This document shows, in pieces, positions 1 through 9,280 of a stretch of DNA of 64,000 nucleotides. Under the pieces are notes generated by a model that was not told where the DNA came from, searched no databases, and was given only the letters and a program-made list of their open reading frames with translations. The translations under genes were made by a program, and so were the position numbers. The first letter of the stretch is position 1, and each line of letters opens with the position of its first letter. Where the stretch lies: the NCBI RefSeq assembly GCF_000400735.1, contig NZ_KE007367.1, positions 486,672-550,671 on the forward strand, given 5' to 3'. This stretch comes from Acinetobacter tandoii DSM 14970 = CIP 107469. GTDB taxonomy: Bacteria > Pseudomonadota > Gammaproteobacteria > Pseudomonadales > Moraxellaceae.

Positions 1-84
1 GCAATGGTAAAAGCAAGTAAGGAATACTTAAATAACGCGGGGGACTTTAACATGATGATTGAAAATGTAAATGATTCGCATTAA
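1..84 (+). CDS. 3' end of an unidentified gene (partial)
   Basis: The frame starting at base 1 is open for 27 codons and ends with TAA at 82-84. It would be the C-terminus of a protein that begins before the window. The residues seen (ending in a short acidic tail with NVNDSH) are not diagnostic of a family. About 190 bases without a gene follow before lpxB. Nothing but an AT-rich spacer is visible there, so the tail and lpxB are probably separate transcription units. Confidence 0.35.
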   Translation, partial: AMVKASKEYLNNAGDFNMMIENVNDSH

Positions 85-274
85 GTTTATTTTTAAATTT
101 AAGAATGTTCAATTGTGTAACTATTGTAAATCTAGATGAGTTAAAAAGACTTCATGGTCAAATTAGATTTAGAAAGTGGTGTAGTTTTACGCTTTAACCA
201 TTTTCCTAAATTTTTCAAATGCATTGCCTATGCTAGAATATTGAGACGTTTAACTTTGAACAGAGCATAAAGTC

Positions 275-1444
275 TTGAACAACAAAAAATTAAAAATAGG
301 CATCGTCGTCGGTGAAGTTTCTGGTGATACTTTAGGTGCCAAATTAATTCGCAGTTTTCGTGAACAAGGAATTGATGCTGAGTTTGAAGGAATTGGTGGT
401 CCTCAAATGATTGCGGAAGGCTTTCAAAGTGACTATCCGATGGATATTTTATCGGTTATGGGGATTGTTGAGGTCTTAAAAGACATTAAAAAATTATTTG
501 CAGTACGTGATGGTCTGGTTGAAAAATGGACGAAACAACCCGTAGATATCTTTATCGGTATAGATGCACCTGATTTTAATTTGCGTTTATCTAAAAGTTT
601 GAAACAAAAACAATTACCGATTAAAACTGTGCAATATGTCAGCCCTTCGGTTTGGGCATGGCGACAAGGACGTGTGCATGGAATTAAGGCAAGTATTGAC
701 TTGGTGCTGTGTTTATTTCCATTCGAAAAAGCTTTCTATAAACGGTTTGATGTACCAGCAGCTTTTGTTGGTCATCCATTAGCAAGTCAACTGCCTTTAA
801 AAAATGATTTGGTCGAAGCTAAGCAAGAACTTGGTTTGGCAACGAATCATAAGCATATTGCGTTATTACCAGGCAGTCGCCGTGGAGAGGTGGAACGCTT
901 AGGTTCATTGGTACTCAAAGCAGGAGAAATTCTGAGCCAAAAATACCCAGACTACGAATTTCTGATTCCAGCGATTAATGATGCACGTAAACATCAAATT
1001 GAACATTTACTGCAACATTATTCTGATGCTTTCCGCGCTAAAGTGCATTTATTAGAAAATACAGACACGGAGTCTAAAATTGGTCGTCAGGTGATGAATG
1101 CAGCTAATATTGTGGCTTTGGCTTCAGGCACCGCAACTTTGGAAGCGATGCTGTTACACCGTCCGATGGTCACTTTTTATAAGCTCAATTCTTTAACTTA
1201 TTTCATTGCAAAATTGCTAATTAAGATTCCTTATTATTCTTTGCCAAATATTATTGCAGGCAAAAAAGTGATTCAGGAATTGATTCAGAACGACGCAACA
1301 CCAGAAAACTTAGCGTATGAAATCGAAAAACTCATGAATATTGAAGTGGCGCAAATTCAGGTTATGCAGCACATTACCATGCATAAACAGCTACTTTCTG
1401 GCAATAGTGAAGATCCCGTACAAGCCATTTTAAGTTTGCTATAA
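275..1444 (+). CDS. lpxB: lipid-A-disaccharide synthase
   Basis: LpxB is the GT19 glycosyltransferase that joins UDP-2,3-diacylglucosamine and lipid X to make the lipid A disaccharide. It acts at the cytoplasmic face of the inner membrane. The 389-residue length is normal. The N-terminus carries the family signature GEVSGDTLG, the middle has PSVWAWRQGR, and the donor-binding part has LLPGSRRGEV and ASGTATLEAML. The start is a TTG at 275. No in-frame ATG lies before the conserved N-terminus, and the upstream GAGCAT is only a weak ribosome site. The gene is not in the usual lpxA-lpxB-rnhB order and stands alone, convergent with the AraC-type regulator 17 bases downstream. Confidence 0.95.
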   Translation: MNNKKLKIGIVVGEVSGDTLGAKLIRSFREQGIDAEFEGIGGPQMIAEGFQSDYPMDILSVMGIVEVLKDIKKLFAVRDGLVEKWTKQPVDIFIGIDAPDFNLRLSKSLKQKQLPIKTVQYVSPSVWAWRQGRVHGIKASIDLVLCLFPFEKAFYKRFDVPAAFVGHPLASQLPLKNDLVEAKQELGLATNHKHIALLPGSRRGEVERLGSLVLKAGEILSQKYPDYEFLIPAINDARKHQIEHLLQHYSDAFRAKVHLLENTDTESKIGRQVMNAANIVALASGTATLEAMLLHRPMVTFYKLNSLTYFIAKLLIKIPYYSLPNIIAGKKVIQELIQNDATPENLAYEIEKLMNIEVAQIQVMQHITMHKQLLSGNSEDPVQAILSLL

Positions 1445-1461
1445 CGTGCGACATATTTGTG

Positions 1462-2385
1462 CTATTGCATAAATTGTTGGCGGTATTGAGTGGGTGTTAG
1501 ATCAAACTGCTTTTTAAAGGTTTGACTGAATGCCGTTTCGGAAGCATAGCCCACCAAGTGGGCAATTTGTTGAATCGTGTATTGTCCTTGTCTTAGGTAT
1601 TGTGATGCTATGCGTAGCCGATGTTGCTGCAAATAGGCAAGAGGCGTTTCACCCACAATTTGACTAAATAATTGAGCAAATTTGGAACGTGACATACAGC
1701 ATTGCTCTGCTAGTGTTTCTACCGTCCAAGCGCGTTGCGGTTGCCCGTGAATGGCTGCTAAGGCATTGGATAATTCTGGATGAGAGAGTGCCGCTAACCA
1801 GTTGTTGCTATCACTCAGTTGTAAAATGTAATCGCGAACGCATTCAATAAAAAATATACTCACTAAATGATCTAAAATTTTGTCACGACCTGGCTGGACT
1901 TGTAGCGTTTCTACCGCTAAAAACTGTAAGCCAATTTGTAGCCATTCAGGAATCGTTTGTCCATTCATTTGATGCAGATGAATAGAGTGGGGTAAGGCAT
2001 TGAGCAATGGTCGTGCCATGATACTGTCCATATGGCAGCGGATTGCTAAGATGACAGTCTGTTTTCCTACACCCGTGCCAAATTCAATACTTTTTTCACC
2101 AGTTTCATCGAAACGATGGGTAATATTTAATGTATCAACCAAGGGGTTTGGCGTATTAAAGGCGGTATGGCTTTGACCTGAAGGGATTAAAATTAAATCG
2201 CCCGCACGTGCTTGAACTTGTGTAGTTGCATCTAATTGAATGATGGCATGACCTGTGACCATAGCATAAGCCACCATCGCACTCTGGTCTTGATATTGAA
2301 AACACCAGTCTCCTTGCGCTTTCAAATAAAGGTATTCCGATTTGTTCAGATGAATATCATCAAAAATTTTACTTAGTGCATCCAT
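1462..2385 (-). CDS. alkR: AraC/XylS-family regulator, AlkR-like
   Basis: This is a transcription regulator of 307 residues. It has an N-terminal cupin-like sensing half (about residues 20-160) and a C-terminal AraC-type double helix-turn-helix (about 205-305, with the typical AHLVGYASETAFSQTFKKQF segment). It is transcribed divergently from alkM with about 190 bases between the start codons. In Acinetobacter baylyi AlkR is the alkane-responsive activator of alkM in exactly this arrangement, so the same role is inferred here. The sensing half probably binds n-alkanes or a derivative. No clear AlkR operator can be assigned by eye in the spacer. Confidence 0.82.
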   Translation of the reverse strand: MDALSKIFDDIHLNKSEYLYLKAQGDWCFQYQDQSAMVAYAMVTGHAIIQLDATTQVQARAGDLILIPSGQSHTAFNTPNPLVDTLNITHRFDETGEKSIEFGTGVGKQTVILAIRCHMDSIMARPLLNALPHSIHLHQMNGQTIPEWLQIGLQFLAVETLQVQPGRDKILDHLVSIFFIECVRDYILQLSDSNNWLAALSHPELSNALAAIHGQPQRAWTVETLAEQCCMSRSKFAQLFSQIVGETPLAYLQQHRLRIASQYLRQGQYTIQQIAHLVGYASETAFSQTFKKQFDLTPTQYRQQFMQ

Positions 2386-2572
2386 GTCTTTTCATTCTTT
2401 CTTATCTGCTGAAATATACAATGATCAGCAGTTTGTCATATGTGTTTGTAGGTCATTGTTTATCAAATTAAGCCAAGGACGATTACATAGTTTTTATGGA
2501 CGGTTACTACTGTAGCTTGAGGACGAATTAAGAAAATATATACATAACAAGAAAAGAAGGAAAGGTTTGCAA

Positions 2573-3790
2573 ATGAATGCAACAGTCAAAGTAACAGAAC
2601 AGGATTCGATTTTGCTTCCAGTTAAAGCGGGGATGGCTTTAGATAAAAAACGCTATTTATGGGCAATCAGTCCCGCTTTACCTGTGATTGGCATGGGAAT
2701 TTTAGCAGGCTATCAGTTTGCACCACGTCCATTAAAAAAGGCATTTGCTTTAGGTGGCCCCTTATTGCTTCATGTCATTATTCCTACAATTGATGCATTC
2801 ATTGGTAAAGATCAAAACAACCCTTCTGCTGAAGATGTGAAATTACTAGAACAAGATCCTTATTATGCGCGTTTGGTAAAAACTTTTATTCCACTTCAGT
2901 ATGCAGCCAATGTTTATGCGTGTTATTTGGTGGGACGTAAAGAGACGTCTTTATTGGATAAAATTTTACTCGGTGTTTCTATGGGAGCAATTAACGGTAT
3001 TGCAATCAATACAGCCCATGAATTAAGCCATAAGTCAGATCGCTTGGATCATATTCTGTCACATTTGGCCTTGGTCCCGACAGGCTATAACCATTTTCGT
3101 ATTGAGCATCCGTATGGGCATCATAAGCGTGCGGCAACACCAGAAGACCCTGCATCCTCGCGTATGGGGGAAACTTTTTATGAGTTTTTACCTAGAACCG
3201 TGATTGGCTCGTTTAAATCTGCAATTGAAATTGAAAGTAATCGTTTGAAACGTAAAGGCAAGACGTTTTGGTCTAAGGATAATGAGTTGTTACAAGGCTG
3301 GGGAATGAGTGCCACATTTCATGCCAGCATGATTAAAATGTTTGGTGCAGGTATTACGCCATATTTACTCACACAATCTTTATATGGCATTAGCTTGTTT
3401 GAAATTATTAACTATATTGAGCACTATGGTTTGTTGCGCCAGAAAGATGAAAATGGCAAATATGAGCGAACCATGCCTGAGCATAGTTGGAATAACAATA
3501 ACATTGTGACCAATTTGTTCTTATATCAATTGCAACGCCATTCAGATCATCATGCTTATCCAACTCGACCATTCCAAGCTTTGCGACATTTCGATGAAGC
3601 ACCAGAGCTGCCAAGTGGCTATGCGAGTATGCTTTTACCTGCCATGATCCCACCTTTATGGTTCAAAATGATGGATAAGCGTGTATTTAAACATTATGGC
3701 GGTGACTTAAATAAAGCCAATATTCATCCTAAGCGTAGAGCGAAGATTTTTAAGAAATTTGGTGTGATAGACAAATTACTGAACTCATAA
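2573..3790 (+). CDS. alkM: alkane 1-monooxygenase
   Basis: This is an integral-membrane non-haem di-iron hydroxylase that oxidises medium- to long-chain n-alkanes to 1-alkanols with electrons from rubredoxin. All histidine boxes are present: HELSHK near residue 149, EHPYGHH near 178, NYIEHYGL in the C-terminal half and LQRHSDHH near 320. Several hydrophobic segments precede the first box. I chose ATG 2573 (405 residues) over the TTG two codons upstream because AAGGAAAGG ends seven bases before the ATG. Its neighbours are alkR (divergent) and, downstream on the other strand, two acyl-CoA dehydrogenases that would act later in the same carbon route. A. baylyi AlkM has a similar length. Confidence 0.95.
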   Translation: MNATVKVTEQDSILLPVKAGMALDKKRYLWAISPALPVIGMGILAGYQFAPRPLKKAFALGGPLLLHVIIPTIDAFIGKDQNNPSAEDVKLLEQDPYYARLVKTFIPLQYAANVYACYLVGRKETSLLDKILLGVSMGAINGIAINTAHELSHKSDRLDHILSHLALVPTGYNHFRIEHPYGHHKRAATPEDPASSRMGETFYEFLPRTVIGSFKSAIEIESNRLKRKGKTFWSKDNELLQGWGMSATFHASMIKMFGAGITPYLLTQSLYGISLFEIINYIEHYGLLRQKDENGKYERTMPEHSWNNNNIVTNLFLYQLQRHSDHHAYPTRPFQALRHFDEAPELPSGYASMLLPAMIPPLWFKMMDKRVFKHYGGDLNKANIHPKRRAKIFKKFGVIDKLLNS

Positions 3791-3820
3791 TGATTTATAC
3801 ATCATTTAAAATTGAGTAAG

Positions 3821-3857
3821 AAATGACATCAATTCAGTAGGATTGATGTCATTTTGT
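3821..3857. terminator. bidirectional hairpin after alkM
   Basis: A 13-bp perfect inverted repeat (AAATGACATCAAT / ATTGATGTCATTT) with an 8-base loop and flanking A and T runs lies between the convergent alkM and GNAT genes. It can end transcription from both sides. Confidence 0.75.
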
Positions 3858-3864
3858 GCGTATT

Positions 3865-4350
3865 TTAAAGTGGTTTTTCCATCCAGATTTCACAGGCATG
3901 GCTATGGCCCGTATGACCTTTGGGTGTTGATAGGTGTTGAAAGCCCAACTTTTCATAAAGTTTGACCGCTTGCCATAAAGATTCGGTTGTTTCCAAATAA
4001 CAGGAACGATAGCCTCGCGCTGAAGCGAATTCGAAACATTGTTCTAAGATTTGCTTGGCAAAGCCTAAGCCTCTAATTTCAGGTAAAAAATACATCTTTT
4101 GAATTTCAAGCGTCGCATGATCGCCACTAAGCGGCGAAAGTCCACCACCACCTAAAATTTGACCTTGTGCATTTTCAATTACCCAATACTGTGCATTCGG
4201 CTGACTATAGACTTGATATAAATTGTCTAAAATAGGGTCTGCAACAGCAAAGCCAGATTCAGGCGCAAGGCCAAATTCTTTGGACACTTCACGAATAATT
4301 TGGGCAATTGCAGGATTATCTTGTTCTTGGAGTGTACGAATTTGAAACAT
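3865..4350 (-). CDS. GNAT-family N-acetyltransferase
   Basis: This is a 161-residue single-domain GNAT protein. The acetyl-CoA-binding stretch is seen as LPEIRGLGFAKQILEQ near residues 90-105, a variant of the R/Q-x-x-G-x-G/A loop. The later strands (YLETTESLWQAVKLYEKLGF) are also typical. The substrate cannot be read from the sequence. It stands alone between the convergent alkM and the acyl-CoA dehydrogenase operon, and no regulatory signal beyond its own spacer is visible. Confidence 0.8.
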   Translation of the reverse strand: MFQIRTLQEQDNPAIAQIIREVSKEFGLAPESGFAVADPILDNLYQVYSQPNAQYWVIENAQGQILGGGGLSPLSGDHATLEIQKMYFLPEIRGLGFAKQILEQCFEFASARGYRSCYLETTESLWQAVKLYEKLGFQHLSTPKGHTGHSHACEIWMEKPL

Positions 4351-4368
4351 TGGATAAGTAAAGTATTT

Positions 4369-4404
4369 AAATGATGGATTGTTATAACAAATAATCCATC
4401 ATTT
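4369..4404 (-). terminator. hairpin downstream of the acyl-CoA dehydrogenase operon
   Basis: A 12-bp inverted repeat (AAATGATGGATT / AATCCATCATTT) sits 28 bases after the stop of the second dehydrogenase gene. There is no good T run on the minus strand, so termination efficiency is uncertain. It also overlaps the region just upstream of the GNAT start. Confidence 0.45.
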
Positions 4405-4431
4405 GTAAGGGTGTTTTTAAGCGGATAGGGC

Positions 4432-5631
4432 TTACTTTAACTCACTTGAGCTTTTACCCAGTTCGCGCCGTGCAATAATGAGCTGTTGGATTTGCTGCGT
4501 ACCTTCAAAAATGTCCAAGATTTTAGAATCACGTGCCCATTTCTCTAAAAGCTCTGTTTCGTTATAACCAACAGAAGCGGCAAGTTCCACACACTTTAAT
4601 GTAATGTCATTGCCAACACGACCTGCTTTGGCTTTTGCGATAGAAGCCTCTTTAGAGTTTGGTTTTTTATTGTCTGCCATCCACGTAGCTTTTAACATGA
4701 GCAGACGTGCGGCTTCCCATTCTGCTTCCATTTTATAAATCTGAGCTGCTAGGTTGGAACATTGCAAATAAGGGGTGGCATAGTTTGAATCAAGTTGATC
4801 CTGAAAAATTTCTTTGATGCGTTCTAAAGAGGCTTTGGCACATCCAATAGCCATTGCAGCGACCAAAGGACGCGTGTTATCAAAAGTTTCCATCACCCCA
4901 GCAAAGCCTTTTGCGACATCAATTTCGGCATTGCCGAGTAAGTTTTCCGCAGGGACACGACATTGGTCAAAACGAATCACGGCAGTATCAGATGCTTTAA
5001 TTCCGAGTTTGTGTTCCAGTCGTTCAACTGTCATACCTGCTGTACCTTTTGGTACTACAAAAGATTTGATGGCAGCACGACCAAGTTTTTTATCCAGTGT
5101 CGCCCAGACCACAACAGAATCGGCACGTTCGCCAGAAGTCACAAATATTTTTTCACCATTTAAGATGTAGTCGTCACCATCTTTAGTGGCTGTGGTGCGA
5201 ATAGCAGCAGAGTCAGAACCACAATTGGGTTCGGTGATTGCCATTGCAGCCCATGTGCCTTTGAAGCGCTCCAATTGTTCATCGTTCGCAACGGCAGCAA
5301 TCGCTGAATTGCCAAGTCCCTGACGTGGCATAGACAGTAACAGCCCTGTATCGCCATAACACATTTCGATAATGCCCAATGCTGTAGACATATTGACGCC
5401 ATTTTTATTGCTGTCATCTTGTGAACCGCGTTTTCCTACCGCAGCTCCAGCGTTAATGCCTTCACCGCCGTCATTCATGCCATCGAGTAAGGATGCGAGC
5501 ATATCCAGTTCTTTTGGGTAGGCATGTTCGGCTTTGTCGTATTTGCGTGAAATTGGACGTAATACATTTAATGCAACTTCATGGGCTTGGTCGAGTAAAA
5601 TTTTAAATTTTTTAGGGTTTTGTAAGTTCAT
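4432..5631 (-). CDS. acyl-CoA dehydrogenase family protein (catalytic Glu present)
   Basis: This is a flavoprotein of 399 residues that removes two hydrogens from an acyl-CoA in beta-oxidation-type pathways. The FAD/substrate signature AITEPNCGSDSAAIRT lies near residue 135. The C-terminus has IFEGTQQIQ, which supplies the catalytic-base glutamate of medium-chain-type enzymes. The start at 5631 has AAAGG nine bases upstream. It is the second gene of a two-gene operon, 24 bases after the other dehydrogenase. Chain length is not evident. The position next to alkM suggests use of alkane-derived acyl-CoAs, but that is inference. Confidence 0.88.
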   Translation of the reverse strand: MNLQNPKKFKILLDQAHEVALNVLRPISRKYDKAEHAYPKELDMLASLLDGMNDGGEGINAGAAVGKRGSQDDSNKNGVNMSTALGIIEMCYGDTGLLLSMPRQGLGNSAIAAVANDEQLERFKGTWAAMAITEPNCGSDSAAIRTTATKDGDDYILNGEKIFVTSGERADSVVVWATLDKKLGRAAIKSFVVPKGTAGMTVERLEHKLGIKASDTAVIRFDQCRVPAENLLGNAEIDVAKGFAGVMETFDNTRPLVAAMAIGCAKASLERIKEIFQDQLDSNYATPYLQCSNLAAQIYKMEAEWEAARLLMLKATWMADNKKPNSKEASIAKAKAGRVGNDITLKCVELAASVGYNETELLEKWARDSKILDIFEGTQQIQQLIIARRELGKSSSELK

Positions 5632-5655
5632 AATCGATACCTTTATTTTATTCTT

Positions 5656-6951
5656 TTAAGCGTGTAAACCTGAATGTAAGATCGCCGTAGCACGTAAATC
5701 ACGGTACCAACGTTCTACGGGATGTTCTTTGGTGAAACCATGACCACCTAGAATTTGCACGCCGTCTGTACCAATTTTCATGGATTTTTCAGCGCAGAGT
5801 AGACGAGCAAGATATGCTTCACGATGATAAGGTTTACCTGCTTCTGCCAAACTTGCAGCATTCAACACCAACATACGCATGGCATCAATTTCAATCGCCA
5901 TATCTGCAATCATAAAAGCCACGCTTTGACGATGAGAAATCGGTTCACCAAAAGCTGTTCGTTCATTGGCATAGCGAATACAGTATTGTTTAACTGCTTC
6001 ACAAGTGCCTACGGCCATGGCACACCACATAAGATTTCCTAGATCTATAAAAGCTGTGTAATCAAAGTCATCATCTCCTAAGCGTTCAGCTGGAGTTTGA
6101 TTAAACTGTAAAGTCATGGTTTCCGTGGCTTTTAAACCCATTGCAGGATTTTTCTGAGCACGAATAGAAGTATCACGTTTCACCACAAATACATCTGGTC
6201 GACCTTGAAATTCAGCAGTTACAAGAAATACATCGGCGGTTTCACCCAGCATTACCAATGTTTTTTCACCACTTAAATAAATTTGACCATCATTGTTGAG
6301 GGCTTTGGTTTTAAGCTGCATTGGATTGAATGCAGGTGTATTTTCTTGGACAGCAAAGCTGGCTCTGACTTCACTATCTTCAGCAAATGCAGATAAATAA
6401 CGTTTTTGTATCTGTTCGGAACCCCATTGTGTTATGGCATTAATTACACTAAACGTTGAGAGCATTCCTGCTGTTAGGCTGAAATCGCCTTTGGCCAAGT
6501 GTTCTGCAATTAAGATATGACTGATGATGTCTTTTTCAGTGGCAACACCCCCAAAAGATTCAGGTAATGCATAATAATTTAAGCCTAATTCATCAACGTG
6601 TGCCCAGAGTTGCTGAGGGAATTGTTCTTGATGGTCGGCTTGATGGGCAAGTGGGTAGAGAACTTCTGTCGCAAATTGACTCATGGCATCACAGGTCATC
6701 TGCTGTTCTGCGGTTAAGCTGAGGTCGAACAGAGATTTTTGCTGACTAGGTAGGCGTTGTTTAGTATGAGGCTCCGCACCATTAAAAACCTTTTGTGTTT
6801 TGCTTAGGGCTTTAAAACTGGTTTTAGAGCCTTGATATAATGATTTTTCTAAGAATTTTCTAAGCTTAAGTTGATCCAGAACGTCGCTTCCAGCAATTTT
6901 TGTAATCAGCGATAAACCTAATCCTTGTGCCTTATTGACCATATTTGTCAT
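5656..6951 (-). CDS. acyl-CoA dehydrogenase family protein lacking the usual catalytic Glu
   Basis: This is the first gene of the two-gene dehydrogenase operon. The protein has the acyl-CoA dehydrogenase middle and C-terminal domains, including RTAFGEPISHRQSVAFMIAD and VQILGGHGFTKEHP followed by VERWYRDLRA. After this point family members normally continue with (Y/F)EGTSxIQ, whose Glu is the catalytic base. Here the chain ends with AILHSGLHA, so that Glu is absent. An N-terminal extension of about 85 residues precedes the dehydrogenase fold. The ATG at 6951 gives 431 residues. A longer reading from 7044 exists, but GGAACG lies just upstream of 6951. It may pair with the partner enzyme or act on an unusual substrate. 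Confidence 0.82.
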   Translation of the reverse strand: MTNMVNKAQGLGLSLITKIAGSDVLDQLKLRKFLEKSLYQGSKTSFKALSKTQKVFNGAEPHTKQRLPSQQKSLFDLSLTAEQQMTCDAMSQFATEVLYPLAHQADHQEQFPQQLWAHVDELGLNYYALPESFGGVATEKDIISHILIAEHLAKGDFSLTAGMLSTFSVINAITQWGSEQIQKRYLSAFAEDSEVRASFAVQENTPAFNPMQLKTKALNNDGQIYLSGEKTLVMLGETADVFLVTAEFQGRPDVFVVKRDTSIRAQKNPAMGLKATETMTLQFNQTPAERLGDDDFDYTAFIDLGNLMWCAMAVGTCEAVKQYCIRYANERTAFGEPISHRQSVAFMIADMAIEIDAMRMLVLNAASLAEAGKPYHREAYLARLLCAEKSMKIGTDGVQILGGHGFTKEHPVERWYRDLRATAILHSGLHA

Positions 6952-7138
6952 TATTTTTCGTTCCATATGAGCATAATTGCTATTTTTATGCTGACATGAC
7001 GTTATATAAAAAACTATGTCATTGTTGACATACTCAATTGTCAAAGATAAACGGTAATCTAGTAGTTGGATTTGGTTTAAGATACTGATTTATATTATGA
7101 AGATTTATAGTTGAATTTTCGAAATGGGGTGTGTATTG

Positions 7139-7168
7139 ACTAGAATGACAAAGTTGCCATTCTAGTCT
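7139..7168. terminator. inverted repeat after the UbiB-like gene
   Basis: A 10-bp perfect inverted repeat (GACTAGAATG / CATTCTAGTC) with a 10-base loop lies just after the stop of the minus-strand kinase gene. The U tract is missing, so it could be a weak terminator or an mRNA-stabilising hairpin. Confidence 0.4.
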
Positions 7169-7175
7169 GAGTAAA

Positions 7176-8549
7176 TTAAATAAAAGATTTGATCATGTCA
7201 CGGACATTGGTTTTGGCATCAATCACGGTCATAAAGGTATATGCCCCGATAAATTTGCGACTAATAAACATAAATTCTTTTGGTGGAACACTGAAATAAC
7301 GGGAAGCCATTGATTTAGATGCTTGTTGCATCACGCGGCTATGTAACAAACTTTTTTTCCAGTCGTAGCGGTAATGCTCATCCATCACACCAGCAGGCAA
7401 ATCTTTGTTATTGGCAGGACAGCTAAATGCTTCGGTTGCTAATAAGAAAACTTTTGCCATATCAGGTTTAATACTTTGCGGAATTGAGTCAAAAAACTCA
7501 TATCCAGTCATTGCATTCACCATTGCTTGTGGATCATGCTGATAACCCGCATAAATAAGATTACGGGCCACACTGAGTAAGTGTTGATCGAATTGACGAA
7601 TGGCACCGAAGTCGAGTAAGACAATTTGGTCAGGTTGCTGTTCACCATCTCCTAAGCGAACTAAATAGTTGCCAAAATTAGGATCGGTTTGCATTTCACC
7701 CCATTCAAAAATCTCACGTACCGCAATTTCTAAAGAAGCTTCACCTAAAAGATTACGACGATTTTGTGGTAAGGAGAGCATCACAGGGCTGTTAATCGGC
7801 ACACCACGTTCAAATGTCATGCATAAAATTTGGTCAGTACAAAATTCATCAATAATTTCAGGCACGATATAACGCGGATCATCTTTCAATCGTTCAGCAA
7901 AACGTCTAGTGGTTGCTGCTTCAATGTCGTAACTTACTTCACGATGCATCATTTCACGTACTTCATCAAACCACTGATCAAATTCTCGGGTTTGTGGCAC
8001 CATCCGCGTCAATTTGAGCATGTTTTTAAACAAGCTCATATCGGAATCAATTGCATCAGCAACCCCTGGATATTGAATTTTCAATACCAGTTCTAATCCG
8101 TCCGATTTACGTGTTGCACGATGGACTTGTGCCAATGAAGCCGTCCCAAGTGGCTCATGATCAATAGTCAGTTCATGAATTTTATCACCCAGTTGTTGCT
8201 CTAAATGCTGCTTAATCGCAGGCCACGCCAGTGCAACGGTTTGGTTGTTTAGGGTGTTTAGAGCTTGAGTAATTTCCTCTGGCAAGAAATGTTCGCCATA
8301 TAGCGCCATCATTTGTCCAATCTTTACAATCGAACCTTTTAGTTTGCCAATTTCAGCAACTAAATAGTTCGCTTGCTCTTTCATGGCTTGTTTACGTTTT
8401 TTTTCTTTTTCAGCTTCACTAGAGAACATTGATGTCGCATTGGATGCCGCCCAACGAGTTCCCGCCAGTAAGGATGCTTTTGCAATAGATAAGCGACGAT
8501 CCATAGAGGAGGTTTTAAGTTGTTTGAGCTTATCATTCTGATCTGACAT
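7176..8549 (-). CDS. ABC1/UbiB-family atypical kinase
   Basis: This is a 457-residue member of the AarF/UbiB/ABC1 family of atypical protein-kinase-like ATPases. These proteins support isoprenoid lipid (ubiquinone) metabolism at the membrane. The family-specific KxGQ motif appears as GSIVKIGQMMAL near residue 76, followed by the Ala-rich nucleotide loop (GTASLAQVHRA), ELVLKIQYPG and the metal-binding LLDFGAIRQF. It is shorter than true UbiB (about 540 residues) and lacks the C-terminal membrane helices, so I do not call it ubiB. It is a single gene. Confidence 0.82.
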   Translation of the reverse strand: MSDQNDKLKQLKTSSMDRRLSIAKASLLAGTRWAASNATSMFSSEAEKEKKRKQAMKEQANYLVAEIGKLKGSIVKIGQMMALYGEHFLPEEITQALNTLNNQTVALAWPAIKQHLEQQLGDKIHELTIDHEPLGTASLAQVHRATRKSDGLELVLKIQYPGVADAIDSDMSLFKNMLKLTRMVPQTREFDQWFDEVREMMHREVSYDIEAATTRRFAERLKDDPRYIVPEIIDEFCTDQILCMTFERGVPINSPVMLSLPQNRRNLLGEASLEIAVREIFEWGEMQTDPNFGNYLVRLGDGEQQPDQIVLLDFGAIRQFDQHLLSVARNLIYAGYQHDPQAMVNAMTGYEFFDSIPQSIKPDMAKVFLLATEAFSCPANNKDLPAGVMDEHYRYDWKKSLLHSRVMQQASKSMASRYFSVPPKEFMFISRKFIGAYTFMTVIDAKTNVRDMIKSFI

Positions 8550-8696
8550 TCAATGCAATCCTTAATCAGCAATTCACAGAAAAGTTAATTGTAACGGATA
8601 TTAACGTGTCTTCACGTATTAAAAAAGTTCAACTTGCTGAATGACGCGGTTTTTTTAGAACTGCATCTAAATTTATGCAGAATCAGACCATTCTGT

Positions 8697-8999
8697 TTAG
8701 AGGTGAAATTTTATTTTCAGTGCTTCTTTGTTCGAGAGTTGCACCTTATGGTTTTGGATATAGGTCGTAATCATGTTTTGCACGCTAATGTGGGTAAAAC
8801 CATGTGCATAACCTTTAACAATCACAATACTGGGTAGGCTGAAAAATAAATATTTAGCATCATCTAGAGTAGGGCTGTTAAAAACCTGATGTTCTGAGAG
8901 TTGTTGCATTAAAAATAATTTTTCAGAAAGAATATCGGGCGATTCATTGCTCCAATAGTTTTGGCGCATCGCCATAAGATTGTTGTGTTTATAGCTCAT
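8697..8999 (-). CDS. hypothetical protein, 100 residues
   Basis: I do not recognise this family. The protein has no signal peptide or membrane segment and looks globular, with a hydrophobic strand FFSLPSIVIVKGYAHG in the middle and a basic C-terminus. No good ribosome site precedes the ATG. An opposing 67-codon frame overlaps it. I favour this strand because the composition looks protein-like and the frame fills the gap between the ABC1 kinase and prmB. Confidence 0.45.
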   Translation of the reverse strand: MSYKHNNLMAMRQNYWSNESPDILSEKLFLMQQLSEHQVFNSPTLDDAKYLFFSLPSIVIVKGYAHGFTHISVQNMITTYIQNHKVQLSNKEALKIKFHL

Positions 9000-9280
9000 A
9001 TCAAGAAAAGGAGTAAATAATGAGCTATTTATAAGTCTCTAAAGTCCCTAATTCAAGTTGCTTTTGGCGAGAACGGTTAAAGTTTTGTATCCGTTTATTA
9101 AGGGGCAAGTTTGGATATTAAATCTATCCAGTGGTCTTATATAGATTGAATTTTAATGAAATTGCAGGTGATTGAAAAATGGAATGAAATAGAGAAGAAA
9201 CACAGTTAAGCATTATAAAATCAGGCAAAACAAGGTATCATAAGCCGTTTTTTATGATTTTGACCTTGGAGACGCCTTAA

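Noticed and set aside
8634..8837. 67-codon plus-strand frame opposite the hypothetical gene at 8697-8999
   Set aside because: Composition unlike protein, and it overlaps the better minus-strand frame.
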